Assembly: GCA_034766995.1 (NCBI GenBank)
Contig: CM068320.1
Location: 11,313,687-11,377,686, forward strand
Length of the DNA: 64,000 bases
Direction: 5' to 3'
DNA from: Acanthacorydalis orientalis
Lineage: Eukaryota > Arthropoda > Insecta > Megaloptera > Corydalidae
Part shown: piece by piece, positions 1 to 12,596 of the stretch
Layout of the letters: the number at the start of each line of letters is the position of its first letter
How positions within the stretch are numbered: position 1 is the first letter of the stretch
Made by a program: the position numbers and the translations under genes
The notes under the pieces: generated by a model
Told to the model about the DNA's origin: nothing
Database searches by the model: none
The model's input: only the letters and a program-made list of their open reading frames with translations

Positions 1-311
1 ACAGAGAGGTAGAGAGATAGAGGAATAGATTGATAGGTAGATAGATAAATAAATAATTTAAATACACTGTTGAAAACTTATACTTATTCTCTATTTTTTA
101 ATGTTTAAATAACATTTATTACTAAAATTTTGAAAAAAATAACTTTATAAATATATATAATTATTTTTAAGATGAAATGCATCTTTATTTTTATAAAACC
201 GATAAAACTCAACAAATATTTTATTTAAAAAAAATTAATTTATTCTACCTACTAAGACATTTCAATATTAATTATTTATTGTTATTATTGAATTACGTAT
301 TTTATATGGCT

Positions 312-314
<3 letters not shown>

Positions 315-364
<50 letters not shown>
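315..364. repeat. (TA)n microsatellite
   Basis: Uninterrupted (TA)25. Confidence 0.97.
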
Positions 365-366
<2 letters not shown>

Positions 367-722
367 CGATAGACTGAACTAGAACGTGTGTATACATACT
401 AATAAACCATATTAAATGTATTTATAAGAGCATCTCAATCCTGAAAAATAAAGTTTGAATAATTTGTGTATACAGCAAAAGTATTCATTTATTTAAACAA
501 GAAATAAACATGAAGTATATTTTTAAACCTCTTTATAAAGTCACATACTCTTCTGTAGCTAATTCTTTTAATGAGAATTATAAAAGTTAAATATTAAAGT
601 AATTTAAACATTAAATTATACATCTATGTTGATGAAAATATTTTCTTAATACATTAAAAGTATAAATATCATTAATTAATATTACTGAAATTAAAACGGT
701 GCGATATCACAACTTTCATGAT

Positions 723-858
723 TGAATTTCTCACTCCTACCGTAAACCACAATCATTTTTTGATTAAAATTACTCAATAAATGCTTTTTGATTGTTTATA
801 ATGTGCATTTTGATAGGGATTCCATTATCTCTAGAACGATAAGGTATTGAAAAATCTT
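723..858. repeat. Dispersed repeat, copy 1
   Basis: TGAATTTCTCACTC, then after a variable part ATGTGCATTT.GATA..GATTC.AT.ATCT..AGAA, matches 6502-6645 in order and spacing. The two copies share no visible ends. Confidence 0.55.
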
Positions 859-1618
859 ATCTTTTAAAATTAAAACTTTTTGTATATCTCTAATTCTTAT
901 ATCTGTTATAAATATATTTCTTTAACGAATCTCAACAGATCCTATTTTGCTTGAGATTCTTTTTTAAATTACTGTTTATGGCAATAATTTATTCATTAGA
1001 AAAATTGATTAATGTATTGTGCTGTCGAAACTATCTGACGTGTATTTAATTTGTTTCATAAAACAATAAAAATTGTAAACAAGAAATTTGTAAAAGAAAT
1101 ATCAACTTATATTAATTTTAGTGAATAAAGATTTTTATTAATATATCGATTTCTTTTTAAAATAATCAACTTATTCTTAAACAGTTTACTAAGTCTGTTT
1201 TATTTTTAAAATAAGTATGAAATCTTGAATATATGTACAAGTTATTATTTTCAAATTCTTTAGAACAAATGTGTGACGAAAAATTATATTCAGTTCATAA
1301 AATGAACATTATCATCTATGAAAAAAATATTTTTCTTAAATTAATTTATTTTGTTTGTCTAAAGTGCGAAAAAAGTATATCCTTATCAGAAAAGTATTTT
1401 CTTGCGAAAATTAATTTCAAAAAAATCTTTAAAAAAATAATTATACAAAATACATTAATAAACAATATATTTCATTCAGTATTACAGGAACTGTTTAGAA
1501 TAATTACCGACTTAAAATATTTTTCACTATCAAAATATGAATGTTAGTTCTTTATTTTTAATAATATGAATATTTTCGCATAAACATTAAATTATTTTAA
1601 CATTTTTTTACAAAAATG

Positions 1619-1620
<2 letters not shown>

Positions 1621-1686
<66 letters not shown>
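1621..1686. repeat. (TA)n microsatellite
   Basis: Uninterrupted, 66 bases. Confidence 0.97.
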
Positions 1687-1689
<3 letters not shown>

Positions 1690-2012
1690 TGTATGATGAC
1701 TAAATACTGAAAAATATGTGCAGGTATTTTAAAAATCGTCTCACTCCATTAATACTATCTATTAAACACAATCTATTAAATTATTACCCACTAATAATTT
1801 AAGAGATTATATCTTTCCTAGGCAAAATTTTTAATAAATTATATTATTTCTTTTCTTGATCTGTAAGCTGATAAAAAATATTTTTTACAAACAATTCCAC
1901 ATCCTTTTTAACCTTTCATCTAGGAAATCTAGATTATCTTTTTTTTATTATGCTCTGTCTCATACAAATGCAAACATACAAATCACTTTTTTTCAACAGA
2001 TAGTTCTTTATC

Positions 2013-2074
<62 letters not shown>
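2013..2074. repeat. (TA)n microsatellite
   Basis: One TACA interruption near 2023. Confidence 0.97.
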
Positions 2075-2078
<4 letters not shown>

Positions 2079-2317
2079 AATAAATTCTGAAATAACAAAA
2101 AGACAAAAAGTATGAAAATACAAAAGTACGCGAAAAGTTACAATGAATTTTCATGAGAACATATTGATTAAGAAGGAAATAAAAACAAAAAAAAATATCT
2201 GTAATGAATTAAACCTTCAAAAGTATTATCATTGTTTACTTTCAATGTTCGTTTGTTGACCATTCATCGTTGAAAGTATGTTATAATCCAAACACAAATA
2301 TTTGTAAAACTGATTGT

Positions 2318-2490
2318 TAGGTCGGAACCCGACTGAGGAAAGCGCCATCATATCTTTTGTCATTGTGTACATATGATGAAGATTTCGTAATTGTTTGTGA
2401 TTATGAGAAAATACTCATGTAAGCGAACTTAAAAGCTCTAATATTAGACTGTTGAATAATAAATACTAATTATATTGTTTTTGGCCTTTT
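2318..2490 (+). other. Possible solo LTR remnant
   Basis: TGTTAGGTCGGAACCCGACT followed by GAGGAAAGCGCCATCATATC looks like the start of an insect BEL- or Gypsy-type LTR. An AATAAA at about 2458 could be its polyadenylation signal. A partner LTR, primer-binding site or target duplication is not visible. This rests on resemblance only. Confidence 0.25.
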
Positions 2491-3332
2491 AACTTTTTCA
2501 AATATTGTATAAAATTAATTGTTTATGGAAAAGCTTTGAATATTTAAATGCACGTACTTTAATAGCGACGAAATTTAATTCAGTCCTATAATATGAAAAC
2601 AAGCAAAGATTAACCGTGTTGAAGATACTTGGATTGCGCATTAATCCATCAGACGTGAGAATATAGTATTTTATTAAAATTAAATCCTATAATAATTCAC
2701 AAAGATGCAGTCATCACTTGTATCACACACAATTAAATTTCTTCATAACTGTTAAAAATCTTATATGGTTAAACAATTAAATAATGTCAATTGTAAATTA
2801 TATTTCTGTACAATAAGTTTATTGAGTTAAATTTATTATCATAATTTTTGAATTTAAAATTAATAAAAATTTAAATTACGTCCACTAGATAAGTGGTTAT
2901 GTGGTTTTCATCTTAAAATAGTTTGTTTTATATTATAAAACACAAAACTAAAAATAAAAATAACTTTCAGGAAGGAAATTTATTTTCTTATAGACGAATT
3001 TTAATGTGAAAATCCAATAATTAATAGTATATCTACACGAATAAAATTTTAAATAAAAAAAATAAGATATGAACTTAATCATCAAAAATATCAATCACAT
3101 ATCTATTATTATAAAATATATATATATTAAAATGTTAACAACTACATTAAACGAGTTAAAATTTATATCTATCAATTTTAATCGCAGACTTTGTTAAACA
3201 AATTTCTCATAGTCTATTCCTCTTATACTTATTTTTGAACAAATTAAAATCATTTGGTGAAAATATAATTATTAACATTAATTAATTCATATTATAATAC
3301 ATCTACAAATAAATACAGAAATACGTTGTTTG

Positions 3333-3548
<216 letters not shown>

Positions 3549-4285
3549 AAATGAATATATTTAGAAAATATATGGGTATAATTAAACACATATTTTAAAT
3601 CAATTTAATGATCATATATTTATATAAACTAATAAACTTTCATCAGTGAGAATTGTGAACATATTTCAAAAACAAAATAAATCAGTTGATCCTTGAATAT
3701 CATAAAAAAATATAAATAAATTAAAATATATTAACGAAAATCCTTTTATGTGGTAAAGATACATATTTAATTTAATAATTTTACAAAAAGTATTTTATCC
3801 ACAATTAAAAATGACTTAATTAGTGAATTAAAATAAATTTATTCAAATTAAAATAAATAAACTTTTAGATTTGATTAACTGCTCAATAAATCGTTACAAA
3901 AAAACACTAATTAAATGGTTATTTAACTGTAATAGAGTATGGTTTTGCAATTACATGGGATTTTTTCATTAAGTACTCGTAATTCATGCAAACTATGTAA
4001 TCAAATAAACCACATCGTTCATGGACAATAAAAGAACATTAAATTAATGGGATAATTGACACATTTTCATCGACTGTTTATTATTAAAAAATAATAATTA
4101 GTAAACGAAAATATTAATCATATCATAAATATTTTGTAATCTACCAAATTATTTCAATAACGTTATTTTATTGTATTCAAGTGCATTAATTTCCTAACAA
4201 AAATACAGTTCTTTTACATACCTAGTTCTCTCTTAATTTTATTTAAAACTTTTTGTTATATAATACGAATGAAGCCACATTCATA

Positions 4286-4298
4286 CACACACACACAC

Positions 4299-4354
<56 letters not shown>
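4286..4354. repeat. (CA)n(TA)n compound microsatellite
   Basis: (CA)7 passes into (TA)n. Confidence 0.97.
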
Positions 4355-4356
<2 letters not shown>

Positions 4357-4667
4357 TCTGGAGACTTGTTATTAGCAAAAAATATTTAAATTATAGACCA
4401 AGAATGAGTAATTATTTAGGAAAACGGGACAGAACAGACTATTATAGAATTATTTGCAAAAGAGGGTTAACAGATAATAACCCTTAAATATGATTCTAAA
4501 AGGACAAAACTATAAAGGAAAGTAAATATTTCAGTCTATACACCCGAAAATCGAGCAATGAAAATGTCATAGTTAACAAGAATTCCGAGGAAAAGAAGAA
4601 ATAAGAAAAGAATTGTGATTGAAAGAAAGTAATCTATTATTTTTAAACAAAAGAAGATATACGTATA

Positions 4668-4699
<32 letters not shown>

Positions 4700-4833
4700 A
4701 ATGTACAAGTGATTTTATATTTCATTTATTTGTTAAATAAATCAAAAATTAATGTACACATTAAATAAATTTCAAATTAAATTCATAGAAATCATGGATG
4801 TCTTTACATACAAGAATATACACACACACACAA

Positions 4834-4837
<4 letters not shown>

Positions 4838-4898
<61 letters not shown>

Positions 4899-4899
4899 G
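4838..4899. repeat. (TA)n(GA)n compound microsatellite
   Basis: The GA part ends about 30 bases before MITE copy 1. Confidence 0.97.
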
Positions 4900-4928
4900 A
4901 GAAAGAAGGAGAGAGATAAATAAAGAGA

Positions 4929-5130
4929 AAGAGTTATTCAATTCAGGCGTCCACTTGGAAGTATTAAAATGACACAATGGTTAATAAAAATATTTTTTTT
5001 GATATTTAGTATTTTAGTTAAATTTAATACTAAAATACTATTGAATTTATGTACTAAATTCGACGTAATATGTTGTTTAATTTTTGCGTTTTTTTTTAAT
5101 ATTTGCGTGTGGAAGCCTAAGTTGAATAAT

Positions 5131-5134
<4 letters not shown>
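4929..5134. mobile_element. TA-flanked MITE, copy 1 (about 205 bp)
   Basis: The left end TTATTCAATTCAGGCGTCCAC starts at 4934. The right end, reverse-complemented, reads TAGGATTATTCAACTTAGGC then TTCCAC and ends at 5134. About 20 of 24 bases match. The interior carries an 11-bp perfect stem (AGTATTTTAGT at 5008-5018 and its complement at 5029-5039). (TA)n starts directly at the right end; a (TA)n(GA)n tract lies about 30 bases left. The copy at 52445-52633 aligns over its whole length. Confidence 0.7.
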
Positions 5135-5186
<52 letters not shown>

Positions 5187-5226
5187 TATATATATATATG
5201 TATATATAGATATATATATATATATA
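5133..5226. repeat. (TA)n microsatellite
   Basis: Starts at the right tip of MITE copy 1; interrupted by TGCA, TATG and TAGA. Confidence 0.97.
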
Positions 5227-5399
5227 GTTTAATGAATCTATATAATAACAAATTCGAAATAAATTATAATACAAAGTTGCTTCATCTCATTACTGCAATA
5301 TTCAACAAAAACCTTCAAAAATAAATTAAAACAGACAATTAAAAAACTAAACCGTTTTTACAATCTCACTATTTGTTATAGAGGAACTTTTTCTGTATA

Positions 5400-5401
<2 letters not shown>

Positions 5402-5477
<76 letters not shown>

Positions 5478-5597
5478 GTTTTTTGTGTGTGCATATAATC
5501 ACAAACAGGAAGTAAAAAACATTTATGGAACAATTTCGTTTGTTGTTTAATTACACTCGAAAGTCATCTTTAATTCTTTGATGACTTATGTAACATT

Positions 5598-5661
<64 letters not shown>
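5402..5661. repeat. Two (TA)n arrays
   Basis: 5402-5478 (one TACA) and 5601-5661; the 120 bases between are unique and non-coding. Confidence 0.96.
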
Positions 5662-5664
<3 letters not shown>

Positions 5665-6501
5665 ATACATTAAGGCACTACGAGTAGATGAGAAATTCCA
5701 GAGGCCTTTTATCAGAATCTTTACACTTGCGTTTCAAATGGATTGATTTTTACACTGTTTGATATATTTGTAACTCTAACGTTGTATTATTATTTCTTTG
5801 AACTTTCTGTTTAATCTTCCTGCACAACTGAAGTAATTTTTACGGAATAAAAACTTACGTTTAGTTGCACTTGAATATACATATATATAGTTTTTTTCTA
5901 TTTTATCCACATTAAATTTTATATTTATTGTCTAGTAATTGTGATTATAAACAAGTGCAATTCAGGGAAATAATATATGTATAAGTCTGTATATGTATAT
6001 ATATATTAAATAAGTCGCGTTTTTTAAAAAATCATTACTTCTTTAACCTAATACTATATTGGTTTCTATACAGTAAATAAATTAAAACTCTCTATATTGA
6101 TAATATTCTATAAAAAAATGTTGAGAAATAATTTATTAGATGTCTAAAAACGCCTTGTGTCTTTATATCTCTGTCTTTTAAATACACTTTTTCAACTTAC
6201 CCTCTTATCCACACGTGCAGACACATAAATCATTACTTCTATAAAATGTGATTAACACATCGTAAAAACGTTTCAAGCGGAAAAAAGGAAGCAACACCTT
6301 ATTTTATTTGTTTCATAAATCATTTTCTTTATTTTTCAAAAATTGACTATTTAATTTTTAATTTTTATGATTAACTACTAATGAAGAAAACACTATTATT
6401 TTTTATGTTTGCGTGAATTTTGAAATAAGAGTTTACGTATATTTCTAATATTTTTTTTACAGTAGTTCTTTTAAACAAAGTCAATAATGTCAGTTCACAA
6501 A

Positions 6502-6645
6502 TGAATTTCTCACTCTCTGGCAAATTAAAAAAATATATATTTATCAAAAATATTAAATAATTGATTTTTTATTGCTTATGATTATTGCTTATGTGCATTT
6601 CGATAACGATTCTATCATCTTCAGAATGTTAAAGTTCAAAAAAAA
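6502..6645. repeat. Dispersed repeat, copy 2
   Basis: Second copy of 723-858, same orientation; the conserved part is TTATGTGCATTTCGATAACG followed by GATTCTATCATCTTCAGAAT. Confidence 0.55.
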
Positions 6646-7245
6646 AAATAATTTATAAGAACAGAAAATTGTATTGTTGTTTACGAAAAAGACATTTATG
6701 AATCTGAAATTAAGCCACAGTATCAAAACTATATTATAAAAAATGAGAGTGTATGTAAATATCAATAATTTGAATTAGTAAGTTTCATTTTAAGAAACAT
6801 AAAATTATTATATGTTTTCTGCTTGTTTTTAATTTAAGTATTGAATTTTATAAAAACTAGAACACAAAACAAAAATTACGTACATATGATTTAAAGAAAA
6901 TATTTTAAATCATTTCAACGAAATATTAATTTTTTTCAATTTTGAATTTACAATAATTAATTTTTTGCATATTGTGTATTCTTCGACCTTTCTCTATTTT
7001 ATAAAAGCGAAAATAAATATTAATATTTTAAATTACTAAATTTATATAATACTTAAAAAGTGTTAATAGTAAGAATGGTTTAATTTTCATAATGGCGCTT
7101 TTATTCTTTCAATGCTGAGAAAGACTTATTTATTTCAATTAAATTTTCCATGTATCTAAGATTGAATTTGGCACTATTTGTTTTTATTAATTATTTTACT
7201 ACCTATTTTATAAATAATTCTATTGTTATATTAATATTTAGCATA

Positions 7246-7248
<3 letters not shown>

Positions 7249-7297
<49 letters not shown>
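7249..7297. repeat. (TA)n microsatellite
   Basis: Uninterrupted, ends in GGTC. Confidence 0.97.
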
Positions 7298-7299
<2 letters not shown>

Positions 7300-7479
7300 T
7301 CTTAAATTTTGAATAAAAAATAAAATTACAAAAAAATAAAATTTTCAAAATCCTTAAGTTATTTACATATATTTTTATAAATGACACTAGAATTTAATCG
7401 TTAAAGAATGAATAATTGTTATAATGGTAATGTGATATAAAAATGATGTCTATAATAATTTTATACATTATTAAAGGTT

Positions 7480-8341
7480 TGCATAAGATCGACATTAATC
7501 CATGCTGTTCAGTCTTACTATAAGAATAATTATGCCGAAGTAAAAATTAGAACATCACTGACGGAATCCTTTAAAACAACAAATGGTTGAGACAGGGATG
7601 TTGTCTCTCTCCGACTTTATTTAAATTATACTTAGACCAATCCGTTAAAGGGTGGGCTCATAAGTGTAAGAATATGGGACTTCAGGTGGGAGACGACAAT
7701 TTATATACCCTTTATTTTGCTGACGATCAGATGGTGCTTGCGGAAGACGAACAAGATCTCAGCTATATGGTCAGAAAGCTGTGTGAATAATATGGAGAAG
7801 CAGGTCTTACAATAAATCTTAATAAATGCGAATATCTAGTAGTTGGAAAGGATGACTGCGGAAACCTACCACTGGAAAACGATATAATAAAAGGCGTCGA
7901 TAAAACCAAGTACTTAGGAGTAATTTTTAATAAACAAGGAACGAGTAGAGACGACATCCAAGAAAAAATTACCAAAGGCAGAAAAACCACAGGCGCACTC
8001 AATCCACTAATGGACTTTCTGAGAAGAAGTTGTAGAAGATCGAGACTTGAAAGAGTCAGAAATGCAGACATCAGAAGGGAAATGAATACTGCAGGAGATA
8101 TCATTGACGATATTGAGAAAAACAACTGATATGGTTCGGACACATAAAAAGAATGGACGAAGTGAGATGGGCAAGGAGGATATTAGAGTGGATACCACCA
8201 GAAAGAGGAAAGAGAGGACGACCGAGAAGAAGTTGGAGAGACGACGTGGACAAGGCAATGGAAACAAGAAACCTAGATGAAGAAATGTGCTATGACAAAA
8301 GGAATTGGAAACTAGGGACCGAGAGGCGGCGAGAGCCGTAA
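7480..8341 (+). pseudogene. LINE-like non-LTR retrotransposon, 5'-truncated reverse transcriptase relic
   Basis: The reading frames give the core of a non-LTR retrotransposon reverse transcriptase. It shows the RQGCCLSPTLF block near 7590-7620, the catalytic FADD motif at 7716-7727, the GLTINLNKCEYLVVG block near 7806-7848, a YLGV motif near 7910, and a C-terminal tail with RMDE..RW, GRPRRSW and a final RRREP before TAA at 8339-8341. In life the enzyme would copy element RNA at a nicked target. The copy is dead: a 1-base frame change lies just before 7587, an in-frame TAA sits at 7788-7790, and the frame shifts again near 8120-8130. By family comparison, an in-frame deletion of roughly 50 codons joins GALNP directly to MDFLRRS near 8010. 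The endonuclease domain and 5' half are absent. Only about 14 bases follow the stop before a (TA)n tract, which may be the element's tail. The clade is not assigned. Confidence 0.88.
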
Positions 8342-8350
8342 ACAATCCGT

Positions 8351-8353
<3 letters not shown>

Positions 8354-8399
<46 letters not shown>

Positions 8400-8410
8400 T
8401 ATATATATTA
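8354..8410. repeat. (TA)n directly after the LINE stop
   Basis: Follows the LINE-like frame after 14 bases; a second short TA run after AAAAGA. May derive from the element tail. Confidence 0.9.
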
Positions 8411-9013
8411 AAGATATTGTACATTATTAATAAAATCGAACTAAGTACAATGGCAATTTAAATGATAATATACAAAAACTATTGATTTGTTTAAATAGAC
8501 ACAAAAACACATCTATGAAAAAAATTAATTCACTTTCAGTAGTGATTTTACATTCAGACTTAGCTATATGCTATAACATCTCTAACTTTTCGCTGTATTG
8601 AAAAAGCTGAGAAACAGAGGAAAAGAGAATATGAAGAATGAGGAAAATGAAATGCCATTCTGACGTTTGTGTAACTTTTTATGCATATAAAATATGTAAA
8701 TTATAAAGTTTCTTCGAATATAAAAACATAAAGGGTAACACGGCAGTAAGAAATGACCAATAACATTTCTAAGATAAATAAAATCTGTAATAATGTCAAT
8801 TATAACATTATATTCATAACAATATAAAAAAGTAACAAAAATGTAATCATTTTTAATACAATGAATATATTTACTGTTTTCAAAAAGATTAATTTTTATT
8901 TTAGGGTAAGAAATATTTTAATGGGTTTTTTTATGAAGACTTTAAAAATTGTGAGTTATATTTGAGTTTATTCATTGATTTAATTAAAAAATCCGAAGTT
9001 TGAACATATTTTT

Positions 9014-9014
9014 G

Positions 9015-9079
<65 letters not shown>
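9014..9079. repeat. (TA)n microsatellite
   Basis: One TATG interruption. Confidence 0.97.
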
Positions 9080-9081
<2 letters not shown>

Positions 9082-9195
9082 TATTATTATTAAAGTTTAA
9101 GTATAATGCATGATGTAAATTTGTATAACTAAAATTGTATACTTTCACTGAAACAAAATTGTTAAAATATGTTTTTTTCAATATTTATTCTACTT

Positions 9196-9278
9196 TTACG
9201 AAATTTTAATTTAATTATGAATGTTTCGTTTAATTTAATTATGAATTGTTACGAAATTTTAATTTAATTATGAATGTT
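9196..9278. repeat. Short tandem repeat, about 30-bp unit
   Basis: TTACGAAATTTTAATTTAAT followed by TATGAATGTT occurs at 9196-9225 and 9249-9278, with a shortened version (CGTTTAATTTAATTATGAAT) between. Confidence 0.85.
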
Positions 9279-10342
9279 TTTATATATTTAATTATATTAA
9301 TTTCTATATAAACTTTTTAGAAACTTTATTTTTTATCGTTGTTATCAAAACTTGAAACGAATAATAAATACGATTTTAATAAAATGACAAACTATTTAAC
9401 ACGTTTAAAAATAAAGATAATAAAAATCCGTTAGGAATGATTATAATATAAATATAAAAATCATCAATGATTAACATGCACATAAAGACAACATTTCCAG
9501 AATTTTGAAACATTTAAATTATGTTTCAATGTGCAAATAATTATTATGAAATAAAATCTTAATTTTTTATTATTATAATAGAAATTTATCAAATTCGAAA
9601 CTAATTACACGACGTCATTTTCTTAAAATAGTTTATCTATCACTACGTGCACATTAGAAAATATGACAGATTGATTAATAGCCCAATGTTGTTGAGCATT
9701 TAGTTAATAAGCTGCTTCTGTAAAAAAAATAACTATTTTCAGTTAAAGTTATATTACATATCCTGGAAAAACGTTTCAATATTTTTTATTTCAAACTCAA
9801 ATATTTTTCGTTCTTTAAAATTATAATTTATTTTGAGACGTTTTTTTCACTTTAATTTATAATAAAGTTATTTGTTTTACATAAATAAATTTAAGAAAAA
9901 ATACAATCCTTGATTAATAATTAAACTTTTTTCACGGTCGTATTAAAAAATAAATTTAAAAAAAATAATTAAAATTTAATATTATAACATTCTAGCAAAA
10001 GGTAGTTTAAAACAACAAAAAACTGAAATTGGAATTTTTATGTAAAGTTAAATAATAATCGTATAAAATAACTGAAATCATATTTTTTTAATGTAAAGAT
10101 TTAGTACTTAGTGACGAATCGGCTTTCATTACTTCTGTTCTTATGATTGATTTATCAAAGTACTAAACAAGATGTTTTGGTTCCAATTGGAATACATCAA
10201 CAACATTAAAAAAATAATTTTATTATAAAAATCAAAATAAATATATCGTTTGGTCAGTTCTACAAAAAATGATCAAATAGTTCTATGGTAACTATTTATA
10301 ATAAGAAACTTATTATCATATTTATATATTTTTTTTTGTATT

Positions 10343-10343
<1 letters not shown>

Positions 10344-10393
<50 letters not shown>

Positions 10394-10396
10394 ATA
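10344..10396. repeat. (TA)n(TATG) microsatellite
   Basis: TA run ending in GTATGTA. Confidence 0.96.
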
Positions 10397-11040
10397 ATGC
10401 GAAATTTTACAAAACATATACTTGTACAAGTTATTTTTAGTTAATAATTTTTTTTACGTGCATATTGTTACTATTTCGTTAAATGAGTCTATTTATTTGA
10501 AAACTAACCAGAATGTGGAATATAACACATGCAAAAAACGAAGGATAATTAAAATAAACTTTCTCATATAGTTTGCTTCTGTGAATCAATGAAAAATGTT
10601 AGGAGAAAATATCGCGTGCACACTGATAATATGATAATAGGACAACTGAGTGATTAATAGAATAAGACAATTCTCAGAACATGGTGGCCTGAATAAACTT
10701 ATTTCGTGTTCAGATTGAAATGATTTTCGTTAAAATATTTCACGGGTAGCACAAAAGAATTTATTATACTCACTGTAATTCTATTTCAATTTCGATCAGT
10801 TCTTTTAACCTTATTTTTACATTAATGTTAGAAATTTTATCGTTAAATCTTCTAAATTTTATTCGAAAAAAAGCGTTAATTTCTAATTATCTTCATTTAA
10901 AGTATAATGCACATTATATGAAATATGAATAATAACGTTTTCAAATTGTATTTATTGTTTAATAACATATTGATGACCAGTTATTACCAAAGTAGTGACT
11001 ATAATTGGAGAAATAATTTCCGTGGTTATACAATGTCTTA

Positions 11041-11043
<3 letters not shown>

Positions 11044-11110
<67 letters not shown>
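11044..11110. repeat. (TA)n microsatellite
   Basis: One AAA interruption near 11090. Confidence 0.97.
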
Positions 11111-11111
<1 letters not shown>

Positions 11112-11274
11112 ACATTTTTAATAATTTTACATATTATTACACATACAGTTTAGCATTTCACCAGGACAAAAGAAATATATTTTCTTACATTTCATCATAC
11201 TAGACTGTACATTATTTTGAATATCAAAAAGAATCATAAATAAATTCTAAAATAACATAATATATTAGGTGTAC

Positions 11275-11375
11275 ATTAATTCGGTTTCAAATTTATAGAA
11301 AATGAATGTTTACAAAAAGTGAAATCCATTTCCATCCTCAAAATATTCCCCATTATTTTACATAACTTTCGTGTG
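11275..11375 (-). mobile_element. Mariner terminal fragment (TTAGGTGTACA end)
   Basis: This piece begins TTAGGTGTACATTAATTCGG. About 100 bases of it match, in inverted orientation, the right end of the mariner at 52670-54119, including a shared TATAGAAAATGAATGTTTA block and a CATTATTTTACATAA-like block. It keeps only the terminal inverted repeat and 3' untranslated part of that family. The rest of the element is missing, so it is a relic end, not a mobile copy. Confidence 0.65.
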
Positions 11376-11689
11376 AAACGAAAGTGTGAAACCTTTCATA
11401 TCATTGGGGTTAATTATAATCACTCACTCATTTTTCAATCAAAACAATAGATCTGAAATTATAAAAAGTGATAATCAAATATCATTCAACCATATGACTG
11501 CTGTATCAGTCTATCAGTGTATTAATTATGATGCTACTATTAACAATTTTTTTAAGTGTCAATGAACATTATTTATTTAGTAATATGTTTTTTTTATATA
11601 ATTTCTAATAGATTATATTCAAACCTATTATAAATTATTTTTAAAAATTAACTGACAGCAAAAAAAAAATTATAAAAAAAAGTCTAAAT

Positions 11690-12240
11690 TAAAATGGTAC
11701 CTTTGAAAAGAGTCTTCTGTTGTAGCTATAAACCCCTGCTTACATCTTTAACACTTTTGTAAGCATTTTTCGTAGGCATTTTTGGAAACCACTCTAAGAT
11801 AAGTCTTAGTATATTCTTTTATCTGTTCATTCATTTGACGAACTCTTTAGTTTTCGGAAACAAAAAGAAATTCCAAGAAGGACATCCAAAAATTTTGGTT
11901 CGATTTCAGCTCTTTCTAAAAAAACTTTTGAGATTTCTACTCTGTTCTCTTTTTTGTTTTTGTTAAGAATTGTGGACCGAACTTTAAAGCAACACAACTC
12001 GTGCGAAAAGCATTGATAAATTTTCTAAGTTCTCTAGGAGTCAGTCGACGATTGGAAAGTAAGTTCATGAATTCCGATAACCTTTTTGGTCGCTTTTAGA
12101 AGTTGAAAGTCTGCTATGTGTTTAGTATCTTTCACTAAAGTTGTGTCTTCCTTAAACCATTTGAATCTGTTGAGACATGTCTTCTGAATCCGAGAATCAT
12201 TTCTAAAGACCGGTTTCAAAAGTTGAAGTGTTCATGTCGC
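11690..12240 (-). pseudogene. Mariner-type transposase deletion derivative lacking the catalytic core
   Basis: Reading down the minus strand from about 12240, the frames give an N-terminal helix-turn-helix-like part (RIQKTCLNRFKWFKED near 12190-12140). They then give a stretch typical of mariner DNA-binding linkers (FGPQFLTKTKK, then NRVEISKVFLERAEIEPKFLD across a frameshift, near 11985-11890). Directly afterwards comes the region after the third catalytic residue (NFFLFPKTK, about 11880-11850) and the C-terminal tail (VVSKNAYEKCLQKC, near 11790-11750). In intact relatives about 120 residues with the first two catalytic aspartates lie between FLD and the FFLFP motif; here they are gone. The third catalytic D is replaced by N. 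Stops occur at 12034 and in the tail. Family placement is by motif recall; the internal deletion is inferred from that. Confidence 0.62.
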
Positions 12241-12547
12241 TGTCTTTTAAGGTTTAATACAAAAGTTAATACAAATGCACTACTATTCAATCAATTCTAT
12301 CTTAAAACTATCCGAGGTAGAAAAAATTAAATTAATGAAACCACTATAACACTCAAAAACTTACAAAAAAAATCTATATCTGAATTCAGTCAGGAATAAT
12401 CGAACTGAATAAATGTGGAAACTACATAATTTTATATTTATAATTTCATTATATTTAATTAAATTATCAAGTCTATTTGTTTCCTTATTTTTCTTCAGTT
12501 CAGTTTTTGATATTACTTAAATCGATATGAATATTATTTTTTTTAAT

Positions 12548-12551
<4 letters not shown>

Positions 12552-12592
<41 letters not shown>
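12552..12592. repeat. (TA)n microsatellite
   Basis: Uninterrupted. Confidence 0.97.

Positions 12593-12596
<4 letters not shown>

Larger units (their letters stand above)
5662..7479. other. AT-rich non-coding stretch
   Basis: Holds the dispersed repeat at 6502-6645 and a (TA)n at 7249; no coding signal seen. Confidence 0.6.
8411..11274. other. AT-rich non-coding stretch
   Basis: Only (TA)n arrays and the 9196-9278 tandem repeat; nothing else seen. Confidence 0.6.

Noticed and set aside
1233..1547. 104-codon frame rich in Lys, Ile, Phe
   Set aside because: Length is reachable by chance at this AT content, no motif, no GC or codon-position signal.
7763..8345. Two minus-strand open frames of 112 and 126 codons
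   Set aside because: They are antisense to the LINE-like reverse transcriptase relic, which explains their openness.
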